Below are positions 1 to 6,647 of a stretch of 6,647 nt of DNA, piece by piece. Within the stretch, counting starts at the first letter, position 1. Every line of letters starts with the position of its first letter. Origin of the DNA: Caldifarciminota bacterium 4484_18 (GTDB lineage: Bacteria; Hydrothermota; UBA3073; NMUJ01); contig NMUJ01000052.1 of NCBI GenBank assembly GCA_002256535.1, positions 1 through 6,647 on the forward strand, in the 5' to 3' direction. The position numbers and the translations under genes are program-made. A model generated the notes under the pieces. The model made no database searches. It saw nothing but the letters and a program-made list of their open reading frames with translations, and was not told the DNA's origin.

Positions 1-1
1 A

Positions 2-886
2 CTTCCAAAGGGCATAGACCTACAACTCGGTTATGCGGGCTCATTCTCAGAAGGGCTTTCCACCGATGAATCTAAAACACTAGTCAAGGAGAGGCAGATT
101 GGCTGGCTTACCAGCGCCACCCTCATTTACCAGACCACTCACGGAGGTCACTGGTGGACATTTCTGGCATCCAGTGCCGACTTCAACGCCCCCTTGAGTC
201 AAATACAATACTACTCGCTTGGCGTCTACGGTTTAAGTGGTGGTGGAGAACACATCTGGGGCTTCTCCGATTCAATAGTGAAGGAGACCTACCTTGCATA
301 CTATTGGGTATATGACAGAAACATCACTGATAATGAACTCTCTGCAAAGGCGGGATACAATCTTAAGATTGAGTTTCCCAATGTATGGGGCTTATGGACA
401 GGCGGTGAGATTGCCAGGGATGCATACCTCTCTGACGACACTGGCGATATATACGATGTGCGGTGGATGTGTTGGGATGTATATGCACTGCCAAGACCGT
501 GGTTCGGTGGACAACTGGGGTGTGAGTATGGAAGTGGCTGGGGCTATGATAGATACTTTTCGCTCTATACCCGTCTTGCGGTAAGTCCTGTTGGGGGTCT
601 GGATATATCATTTGGTCCCTCAATTGCATATCCTGAGGGCGAGGAGAAGATGTGGGTATATCGTCTGAGTGCTAATCAGACCATCAACCAGTGGTTCTAT
701 TGGCGCTTCACCCACGATGGAAGTTATGATGGCATATACAAGTTTGCCTGGCTGGTGGGTATTAACTACCAGCCGGGAAGCACAATCTATGTGGCATATC
801 AGGAGATGCGGGAGGACACCGACAATGGCTTCGTTCCACTGGAGAGGGTGATATTCCTCAAGGGCTCGTATGACTTGAGGTTGTAG
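2..886 (+). CDS. Outer-membrane beta-barrel protein, C-terminal part (5' truncated by window)
   Basis: The frame is open from the left edge, with no stop before TAG at 884-886, so the 294 residues seen are the C-terminal part of a longer protein. An in-frame TTG at 194 is not a convincing start because coding continues well upstream of it. The sequence is rich in W, Y and G with alternating hydrophobic and polar residues, and turns rich in D, G and N recur about every 10-20 residues, which is typical of transmembrane beta-strands. No cytoplasmic enzyme motif is visible. The last 65 residues include the strand NYQPGSTIYVAYQE (761-802) and end in ERVIFLKGSYDLRL. From memory this resembles the C-terminal barrel of DUF5916-type outer-membrane proteins, which carry an N-terminal CBM9-like domain; that domain would lie outside the window. 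The final residue is Leu, not the usual aromatic of a beta-signal. The barrel call is fairly safe, the family call is tentative. No clear terminator follows. Confidence 0.7.
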   Translation, partial: LPKGIDLQLGYAGSFSEGLSTDESKTLVKERQIGWLTSATLIYQTTHGGHWWTFLASSADFNAPLSQIQYYSLGVYGLSGGGEHIWGFSDSIVKETYLAYYWVYDRNITDNELSAKAGYNLKIEFPNVWGLWTGGEIARDAYLSDDTGDIYDVRWMCWDVYALPRPWFGGQLGCEYGSGWGYDRYFSLYTRLAVSPVGGLDISFGPSIAYPEGEEKMWVYRLSANQTINQWFYWRFTHDGSYDGIYKFAWLVGINYQPGSTIYVAYQEMREDTDNGFVPLERVIFLKGSYDLRL

Positions 887-997
887 AGGGTATAAGCAGG
901 TTGAAATATCAGTTTAATTGTGTGATTTCTCATTGAGAAGGTCGGCTTTATATAAAAACATAATTAGGTTTTCTACCTATAAATCACATATATATCC

Positions 998-1028
998 TAT
1001 AATTACAATAATTCATATTCACGGAGGT
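998..1028 (+). promoter_or_regulatory. Candidate -10 box and ribosome binding site for the repeat protein
   Basis: A perfect TATAAT lies at 998-1003 in a very AT-rich stretch. No good -35 box sits 16-18 nt upstream, so the promoter is only tentative. GGAGGT at 1023-1028, five bases before the ATG at 1034, matches the CACCTCC tail of this genome's 16S and fixes the start codon. The transcript leader would be short, about 25 nt. Confidence 0.4.
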
Positions 1029-1033
1029 AAAAT

Positions 1034-2725
1034 ATGAGGCGTATTTTAATAGCCATCACCCTGTTATCTATTTCAGCTATGAGCGGTTTAGCAGAGGATA
1101 TTGAATACCTTAACCTGATGGGCAACTCAATCACACCCGAGGAGGCGGAGGAGATGCTTCATCAGGAGGTTGTCTATGACGACATGGGATACATCATAGA
1201 GAAGCGGTTTATAGATGAGGACGGAGAGCTTACCATCCCCATTGGCAGGTCATTTGCAAAGGCAACCTATGTGAACGATGATGATGGCAATGTAGTTGAG
1301 GTGGCATACTTCAACGAGAACAATGTGCCTATGATACCCTACGATAACTACTATGCCCGTGTGACCTATAAATATGACGACCAGGGATACTGCGTGGAGG
1401 AGGCATATTTCGGCACCGATGGCAAACCGATGATTGCCCTCACCCTTGGCTATGCAAAAGTAGCAAGAAAATACGACGACATTGGAAACATCATAGAGGA
1501 GAGATACTTTAACACAGATGGTAAGCCATTTACCCCCGCCAACATCGGTTATGCGATGGTACGCAGGAAATACAACTCTTTGGGCTACAATATTGAAGAA
1601 AGCTATTACAATGAGAAAGGAAAACCCACTGAGCCACTCAACATCGGATGTGCAAAAATAGAGTGGGAATACGACAAGAACAACTATTGCACAAAGGAGA
1701 AGTATTACGACAAAAGGGGCAAACCAAAGGTTTTACCCTTCTATGGTTATGCCGAGGTTAGATGGAAGTATAACGATAAGGGTTATACAACCGAGGAAGC
1801 ATACTATGACCACAAGGGCAACCTAACCCCCTACCCCGGCTCTGGCTTTGCCATTGCAGAGATGGAATACAACGATAATGGATATATGACAAGTAAGAGG
1901 TTCTACGACACAGACGGTAAATTAGTGTTTGTCCACACATTCGGCTATGCAGGTATTACCTGGAAGTATGATAAGAGGGGCAATTGCGTTGAGGAGAAAT
2001 ATTATGGCTCTGATGGAAAGCCGATAATAAACCCATATATGGGCTATTGCAGTGCAAGATGGAAGTATGATGAAGAAGGGCATATAATAGAAGAAGCATA
2101 CTACGACTGCGAGAACAATCTAATGGGACCCCCATGGTATGAATATCCGATGGTGAGATATAAATACGACGACAGTGGTAATAAGGTTGAGGAGGCATAC
2201 TATGGTGCTGGTGAGAAGCCGATAATACTACCTAGCTATGGATACCATAAGGTAACCTACAAATATGACGATAAGGGTCGCACAAGCGAGTATGCCTATT
2301 TCGGTGTGGATGGTAAACCGATGGTTCTGGATGACTACGGCTACCACCGAATAAACTATAAGTATAACGATGAGGGATACACCGAGGAGGAGGCATACTT
2401 TGGCGTTGATGGCGAGCCGATAATCTTAAAGGAGGGATACCACAAAATCAACTACACTTACAACGATGATGGCTGTACAACAGAAGAGGCATATTTTGGA
2501 ACTGAGGGAGAGCCGGTGTTATGCGAACTGGGCTACCACAAGGTGACCTATAAATACGACGAAGGGGGCTATACAACAATAGAGGAGGCATACTTTGGCG
2601 TTGATGGTGAACCCGTAAACCTGCACGATTACGGTTATCACAAGATAATCAGTGAGTATGATGACAGCGGGGCATATATGGGTGATGTGTATTATGACGC
2701 CGAGGGTAACAGAATAGAGTATTAA
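1034..2725 (+). CDS. Exported tandem-repeat protein with sixteen ~33-residue Tyr/Asp/Gly-rich units
   Basis: This 563-residue protein has a signal peptide at residues 1-20 (MRR, hydrophobic core LIAITLLSISAMSG, likely cleavage after LA before EDIE), so it should be exported. After a 26-residue acidic linker, residues 47-563 consist of sixteen units. Most are exactly 33 residues; unit 1 is 31, units 13 and 14 are 32, unit 15 is 34, and the last stops at 25. Each unit follows the pattern KYDDxGY, then EEAYF, then DGKP, then GYxKV. This suggests two or more short beta-strands per unit and an elongated or solenoid-like fold. The pattern loosely resembles YD/RHS-like and MORN-2/YwqK-like repeats, but I cannot assign a Pfam family. 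No catalytic motif, membrane anchor, cell-wall signal or C-terminal sorting domain is visible. The start is supported by GGAGGT at 1023-1028. The likely role is a secreted or surface binding or structural protein, which is inference. It is separated by 147 nt from the upstream barrel gene and lies just before the 16S unit. Confidence 0.85.
   Translation: MRRILIAITLLSISAMSGLAEDIEYLNLMGNSITPEEAEEMLHQEVVYDDMGYIIEKRFIDEDGELTIPIGRSFAKATYVNDDDGNVVEVAYFNENNVPMIPYDNYYARVTYKYDDQGYCVEEAYFGTDGKPMIALTLGYAKVARKYDDIGNIIEERYFNTDGKPFTPANIGYAMVRRKYNSLGYNIEESYYNEKGKPTEPLNIGCAKIEWEYDKNNYCTKEKYYDKRGKPKVLPFYGYAEVRWKYNDKGYTTEEAYYDHKGNLTPYPGSGFAIAEMEYNDNGYMTSKRFYDTDGKLVFVHTFGYAGITWKYDKRGNCVEEKYYGSDGKPIINPYMGYCSARWKYDEEGHIIEEAYYDCENNLMGPPWYEYPMVRYKYDDSGNKVEEAYYGAGEKPIILPSYGYHKVTYKYDDKGRTSEYAYFGVDGKPMVLDDYGYHRINYKYNDEGYTEEEAYFGVDGEPIILKEGYHKINYTYNDDGCTTEEAYFGTEGEPVLCELGYHKVTYKYDEGGYTTIEEAYFGVDGEPVNLHDYGYHKIISEYDDSGAYMGDVYYDAEGNRIEY
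1172..2722 (+). repeat. Tandem coding repeat, 16 units, mostly 99 bp
   Basis: The units start at residues 47, 78, 111, 144, 177, 210, 243, 276, 309, 342, 375, 408, 441, 473, 505 and 539. Ten consecutive boundaries are spaced by exactly 33 residues. Conservation is highest in units 11-15. Units 13 and 15 share an identical 26-nt block (2387-2412 and 2582-2607), while the middle units are more divergent. This points to old amplification plus recent copying or conversion at the 3' end. Confidence 0.9.
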
Positions 2726-2780
2726 AGGCACCAGAGAACACAACTTTCAAGCAATCAGAGATAAAAAAGCATAAAAACAC

Positions 2781-2809
2781 TTGACAACCAGATAATATTT
2801 ATATATATT
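2781..2809 (+). promoter_or_regulatory. 16S rRNA promoter
   Basis: A perfect -35 TTGACA (2781-2786) is followed after exactly 17 nt by TATATT (2804-2809), in AT-rich DNA directly upstream of the 16S gene. Transcription would start near 2816. A strong sigma-70-type promoter is what an rRNA gene is expected to have. No UP-element or Fis site can be judged by eye, although A-rich tracts lie at 2762-2777. Confidence 0.8.
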
Positions 2810-2827
2810 AACTATGGATAAAGTTTA

Positions 2828-2838
2828 GTTCTTTGACA
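2828..2838 (+). promoter_or_regulatory. boxA-like rRNA antitermination element
   Basis: The sequence GTTCTTTGACA closely resembles the boxA element of bacterial rRNA leaders (TGYTCTTTRA-type), which recruits the Nus factors. It sits about 12 nt after the predicted transcription start and runs directly into the processing stem, which is the normal order. It contains a second TTGACA (2833-2838) with no partner -10, so boxA is the better explanation. Confidence 0.65.
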
Positions 2839-2850
2839 GGTCTGGAGTTC
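2838..2850 (+). promoter_or_regulatory. Pre-16S processing stem, 5' arm
   Basis: AGGTCTGGAGTTC here is the exact reverse complement of GAACTCCAGACCT at 4531-4543, giving a perfect 13-bp stem that closes a loop containing the whole 16S. After an internal loop, GGG at 2856-2858 can also pair with CCC at 4523-4525. Long-range stems of this kind are RNase III processing sites in rRNA precursors. RNase III cleavage itself is inferred. Confidence 0.8.
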
Positions 2851-2910
2851 TTGAAGGGAACAGAGAGTGTGAAGCGCTTTAAGTGATTCTTCCTGTCAGT
2901 AGGTTTGAGT

Positions 2911-4488
<1,578 letters not shown>

Positions 4489-4530
4489 GTCGATATCACT
4501 TGAAGACCACTCACATTCTATACCCCGATG

Positions 4531-4543
4531 GAACTCCAGACCT
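4531..4543 (+). promoter_or_regulatory. Pre-16S processing stem, 3' arm
   Basis: GAACTCCAGACCT pairs perfectly over 13 bp with 2838-2850. It lies about 145 nt after the 16S 3' end and 25 nt before the terminator, so the entire precursor of this unit is one 16S-containing loop. Confidence 0.8.
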
Positions 4544-4568
4544 TCTTTATATCCAATGTTATTCTATG

Positions 4569-4600
4569 CCGTCCTTGTCCCCATAAGGACGGATTTTTTT
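4569..4600 (+). terminator. Rho-independent terminator of the 16S unit
   Basis: The stem CCGTCCTT (4569-4576) / AAGGACGG (4585-4592) is a perfect 8 bp with an 8-nt loop, followed by A and seven T (4594-4600). It ends transcription about 215 nt after the 16S, before any 23S, 5S or tRNA gene. Confidence 0.92.
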
Positions 4601-4614
4601 ACACTCAAATATAT

Positions 4615-4701
4615 GTCATTCTGAACGAAACCAAAGTGGAGTGAAGAATCCCCATACCGTTTTAATACTCTATGAGATTATTCGCTATCGCTCAAAATGA
4701 C
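4615..4701. repeat. Degenerate 'GTCATTCTGA' palindromic repeat element
   Basis: The left arm starts GTCATTCTGAACGAAA (4615) and continues to GTGAAGAATC (4641-4650). The right arm GAGATTATTCGCTATCGCTC... ends in AAAATGAC (4701). The reverse complement of the right arm begins GTCATTTTGAGCGA, so the arms match with several substitutions and an insertion near 4630-4640. From memory, very similar inverted repeats (GTCATTCTGAGCGAAGCGAAGAATC type) are scattered through genomes of several bacterial phyla as small non-autonomous REP/MITE-like elements. It encodes no protein. Confidence 0.65.
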
Positions 4702-4770
4702 TGGCGTTTTAGTCGCCCAGTTAGATATAGTATTATCTAACGGGGAGGCGTGACCTCACATACCACGCCT
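4701..4770. repeat. Group of three adjoining small inverted repeats
   Basis: CTGG-CG (4701-4706) can pair with CG-C-CCAG (4714-4720). Alternatively GTTAGATA (4720-4727) pairs perfectly with TATCTAAC (4734-4741) and is extended past one mismatch by CCC (4716-4718) with GGG (4743-4745). AGGCGTG (4746-4752) then pairs with CACGCCT (4764-4770). The first two are mutually exclusive. There are no T-tracts, so they are not intrinsic terminators. They look like fragments of mobile palindromic elements. Confidence 0.55.
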
Positions 4771-4799
4771 TCGGGCTTGATAAACCAAATTTCAAATTT

Positions 4800-4827
4800 G
4801 TAAGGGAGAATTATAATTCTCCCTTAC
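4800..4827. repeat. Perfect 28-bp palindrome
   Basis: Fourteen bases from 4800 (GTAAGGGAGAATTA) are followed without any spacer by their exact reverse complement up to 4827. A smaller 7-bp inverted repeat, CAAATTT (4786-4792) and AAATTTG (4794-4800), abuts it. With no spacer it would form a cruciform or a dimeric protein site, not a good RNA hairpin. Its function is unknown. Confidence 0.85.
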
Positions 4828-4879
4828 GGGAACAATCACACACTCGTCGCCATACGAATGGAGGCGCTATTATCAATTC

Positions 4880-4941
4880 TGTAGCGTCCCATCTTATGAT
4901 GGGACGAAATAAAACGACCCAATATAAATTGGGTCGCTACA
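4880..4941. repeat. Nested double-hairpin element with GTAGCG/CGCTAC ends
   Basis: An outer 7-bp inverted repeat, TGTAGCG (4880-4886) and CGCTACA (4935-4941), encloses two perfect 9-bp hairpins. These are CGTCCCATC (4885-4893) / GATGGGACG (4898-4906) with loop TTAT, and CGACCCAAT (4915-4923) / ATTGGGTCG (4928-4936) with loop ATAA. The outer arms overlap the hairpin bases by two, so the two forms compete at the edges. A degenerate hairpin of the same general style lies at 4848-4866. This is probably a palindromic mobile repeat. Confidence 0.75.
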
Positions 4942-4958
4942 TCACATAACCTAAATAT

Positions 4959-4990
4959 AAAAAGAGATGGGATATCTCTATCCCATCTCT
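4959..4990 (-). terminator. Rho-independent terminator of the Ig-domain protein gene
   Basis: Read on the minus strand, AGAGATGGGA, an 8-nt loop and TCCCATCTCT (plus-strand arms 4963-4972 and 4981-4990) form a perfect 10-bp stem followed by TTTTATATTT. It lies 33 nt after the stop codon of the minus-strand gene, as expected for its terminator. Confidence 0.85.
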
Positions 4991-5022
4991 ATATCCCTAA
5001 CTGTTGTTAGTACGGCTAACGG

Positions 5023-6012
5023 TTACTTGTATTCCGCCTTGATAACACCAATCGATGAGTTCACAATCACCGCATATGAACCTATATTGAACGAGTACTC
5101 AACGGTCTCCATGGGATTACCCAGAAGGTCGGTTATCTCATTACCCTCGGGGCTTAAAGTCACTGTCACCGTGTCTCCCTGGGTGAAGTCGCTGTCGGGG
5201 TCAAAGGTCACCGTGTAGTCGCTCTCATCACCACTTACATCCAGTGAACCTGGCACCGGCTCGCCACCTACGGTAACTACTACCGAATCTGTGTTGATGG
5301 TATCGGAGTCAACACCTACGTCGTCGTCTTTTGCATGGAATACAATATTGGTGTCGGGTGGGACTGTATCTCCATCAGCGGGGTCAAAGCCGTCAGCATA
5401 GGGCGGGTCCATATCATCATTAATGAACACCCTCAACATAGCTGAACCGAAATAATAGGAATATTCGGACCAGTTTTCGCTGTTGAACCGCCACCAGTTG
5501 CTATATTCAGGGGCATCATTCGCTCCATCACTGTTTCCATGTCCACCAGCATATTCATAATATGGATGGAACACCTCTCCCTCTGAGAATACAACGCCCT
5601 TGTCGGTTACATCTGTCTCTACCCACTCCTGTGAGTGCGAACCGTAGTGTTCTATCGGCTCATCAAAATATGGATTGTTGTGGTCCGGTTTATTACCTGA
5701 CGAAGTATGATATACATCAAAATACCAGGTAAAATTGGAACCATCCAGAAGATACTTGAGGCGAACCAGGTGGCAGTCACACGGTGCTTCAAATGTGGTT
5801 GCCTGACCCAAAAGCCCATAATGAGCCGATTGAACACTACCATCATCATTGAAGAGCTCCTGCTCCTCAGGGAATAAGAAAGTTATGGCACTGAAGCTGT
5901 CGGATGTGGTTACCTCCGTTGGTTCTGAATAAACACCCGGTAATAGCTCTATCTCCTTAGCCATAATGGGTGATACCATCAGAACCATTATAAAAATTGT
6001 TAAATATCTCAT
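5023..6012 (-). CDS. Secreted protein with N-terminal beta-sandwich-like domain and C-terminal bacterial Ig-like domain
   Basis: The 329-residue product begins with a signal peptide (residues 1-18, MRYLTIFIMVLMVSPIMA, cleavage before KEIE). Residues about 45-198 form one domain starting PEEQELFNDDGSV. It has a CDC pair (Cys78, Cys80), many aromatics, and a WVETDVTDKGVVFSEGE stretch. This resembles, from memory, the beta-sandwich modules common in secreted proteins of WOR-3-like and FCB-like bacteria. Residues about 202-310 look like a Big_5/SbsA-type bacterial Ig-like domain: DPPYADGFDPADGDTVPPD, then a GVDSDTIN strand, QGDTVTVTL and DLLGNPMETVEYSFNI. No catalytic residues, membrane anchor or T9SS-type tail are evident in the last 19 residues. 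The start is fixed by GGAGGT (plus-strand 6021-6026), eight bases from the ATG and a full match to the 16S tail. The gene appears monocistronic, with a terminator at 4959-4990. The role is unknown; binding or structure is inferred. Confidence 0.85.
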   Translation of the reverse strand: MRYLTIFIMVLMVSPIMAKEIELLPGVYSEPTEVTTSDSFSAITFLFPEEQELFNDDGSVQSAHYGLLGQATTFEAPCDCHLVRLKYLLDGSNFTWYFDVYHTSSGNKPDHNNPYFDEPIEHYGSHSQEWVETDVTDKGVVFSEGEVFHPYYEYAGGHGNSDGANDAPEYSNWWRFNSENWSEYSYYFGSAMLRVFINDDMDPPYADGFDPADGDTVPPDTNIVFHAKDDDVGVDSDTINTDSVVVTVGGEPVPGSLDVSGDESDYTVTFDPDSDFTQGDTVTVTLSPEGNEITDLLGNPMETVEYSFNIGSYAVIVNSSIGVIKAEYK

Positions 6013-6030
6013 CTCTTTACACCTCCTTTT

Positions 6031-6454
6031 GAAATCTTCTCAATCACTCTTACTGCAATTTATCATCAATCCAATTCAAAACAAATCCAGAAAATGCATC
6101 TCTATTACCATCATCTTCAACTTATACATACACTAAATCAATATTAAATAAACCAGTAATCAAATGATAACCATGAAAGCACTTCATTAAAACATTGTAA
6201 AATAACCCTCTGCAAAAGCCAACTATTTGTGAATTATAATTACTATTTGACATTACAAGTATATAACCTTCAATTGCTATCAAGTATTATTGCTTGAGGA
6301 TGTTTTTTAATAGCCACTTACCTTTATCAGCATTAACCTCAGTTACTCTTACAAGTAGATGAATGTCATAAAGAGATAGAACAATATTGAAAAATTTAGT
6401 GATAGTCGCCGAAATTGTATTTATATACTACTTTCGTAGAAGGTTCATTATGTA
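6031..6454. other. AT-rich non-coding region between Ig-protein gene and CRISPR array
   Basis: About 420 nt with no credible open frame on either strand and no RNA gene that I recognise. It holds the 5' flank of the minus-strand gene and the flank of the CRISPR array. A small hairpin, TCAAGTA/TGCTTGA (6280-6297), is followed by GGATG and six T but has no upstream plus-strand gene to terminate. The motif AGGTTCA at 6441-6447 repeats the AGGTTCA at 6454-6460, which spans the edge of the first CRISPR repeat. Confidence 0.6.
6194..6222 (-). promoter_or_regulatory. Weak candidate promoter for the Ig-domain protein gene
   Basis: On the minus strand TTGGCT (plus 6217-6222) is followed after 17 nt by TACAAT (plus 6194-6199). 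This would leave a leader of about 175 nt before the ATG. The -35 match is modest and the DNA is AT-rich, so chance matches are easy. No better-spaced pair was found nearer the gene. Confidence 0.22.
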
Positions 6455-6647
6455 GGTTCACCCCCACGTGTGTGGGGAATACTGTCTTGGTATTATGTGG
6501 ATTTTACCGATTATAGGTTCACCCCCACGTGTGTGGGGAATACGCAATACCCACTGCTGATAAGGTTATAGAAGCCGGTTCACCCCCACGTGTGTGGGGA
6601 ATACTGTAAGGCGGTATCAAATGCGTAGGATGTATTCGGTTCACCCC
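6455..6647 (-). CRISPR. CRISPR array edge, type I-E-like repeats (continues past window)
   Basis: Three identical 28-nt repeats lie at 6455-6482, 6516-6543 and 6577-6604, with the first 10 nt of a fourth at 6638-6647. The spacers are all 33 nt (6483-6515, 6544-6576, 6605-6637), so the period is exactly 61, which is typical of type I-E arrays. Each repeat contains CCCCAC-GTGT-GTGGGG, a 6-bp stem with a tetraloop. The reverse complement starts GTATTCCCC and ends GGGTGAACC, like known I-E repeats (GTxTTCCCC...GAACCG). By that similarity the array would be transcribed on the minus strand, with leader and cas genes beyond the right edge and the trailer at 6454. The base left of each repeat varies (A, A, C, C); this is the 29th repeat base in the I-E convention. 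No cas gene is in the window. Subtype and orientation are inferred from the repeat only. Confidence 0.95.

Noticed and set aside
194..196. TTG at 194 as the start of the barrel gene
   Set aside because: The frame is open and coding-like to the window edge, with strand-like sequence such as WWTFLASSADFNA upstream; there is no GGAGG before the TTG.
926..943. TTCTC/GAGAA hairpin after the barrel gene as a terminator
   Set aside because: Only a 5-bp stem with a 3-nt loop and no following T-tract.
1758..2743. Minus-strand open frames opposite the repeat protein gene
   Set aside because: Their composition mirrors the antisense of the repeat codons, they have no ribosome binding sites, and the plus-strand gene has a signal peptide and periodic conserved protein units.
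2833..2838. Second TTGACA as a tandem rRNA promoter
   Set aside because: No -10 box 16-18 nt downstream; the sequence fits a boxA element better.
4967..5218. Plus-strand open frame of 83 codons opposite the Ig-domain gene
   Set aside because: It overlaps the terminator hairpin and the antisense of a convincing Ig-like domain, and has no ribosome binding site.
6247..6252. TTGACA upstream of the CRISPR array as a plus-strand promoter
   Set aside because: No acceptable -10 at 16-18 nt, and no plus-strand gene follows.
6280..6306. Hairpin plus T-tract as a terminator
   Set aside because: The stem is weak (7 pairs including a G-T), the T-tract is separated by five bases, and no gene ends upstream on that strand.

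Overview
The window comes from a bacterium. It carries a bacterial 16S rRNA gene ending in the anti-Shine-Dalgarno sequence CACCTCC, and two genes have strong matching GGAGGT ribosome binding sites. Coding and intergenic DNA looks moderately AT-rich, while the 16S is GC-richer. The secreted protein types (a large outer-membrane barrel, a tandem-repeat secreted protein, and a secreted protein with a bacterial Ig-like domain) and the unusual 16S positions suggest an uncultured, Gram-negative-type candidate lineage. I think of FCB-like or WOR-3-like groups, but that placement is an inference made without a tree.

Layout from left to right. (1) 2-886: the 3' part of a beta-barrel outer-membrane protein gene on the plus strand. 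(2) 1034-2725: an exported protein made almost wholly of sixteen units of about 33 residues. (3) 2781-4600: a self-contained 16S transcription unit. It has a consensus promoter, a boxA-like antitermination element, the two arms of a pre-16S processing stem, the 16S gene itself, a large hairpin and a Rho-independent terminator. No 23S, 5S or tRNA gene follows, so this 16S appears unlinked from the rest of the rRNA genes. (4) 4615-4941: a 330-bp cluster of palindromic elements, including a degenerate 'GTCATTCTGA'-type inverted repeat, a perfect 28-bp palindrome and a nested double hairpin closed by GTAGCG/CGCTAC. (5) 4959-6012, minus strand: a secreted Ig-like-domain protein gene with its own terminator. 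(6) 6031-6454: AT-rich non-coding DNA. (7) 6455 to the right edge: the start of a CRISPR array with 28-nt repeats, 33-nt spacers and a type I-E-like repeat. No cas genes are in view.

The most striking observation is in the 16S gene. Relative to E. coli numbering, about 92 nt (roughly 986-1077) are missing as one clean block at position 3915/3916. This removes the V6 region, the helix 33 'beak' and the 5' strands of helices 32 and 34, while their 3' partner strands are still present. The gene is otherwise complete and has intact expression and processing signals. It could be a decayed copy, a genuine and very unusual rRNA, or an assembly error. The same gene also has mismatches in widely used 16S primer sites.

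The protein genes do not form an evident pathway. All three products look exported or surface-located, and each appears to be its own transcription unit.
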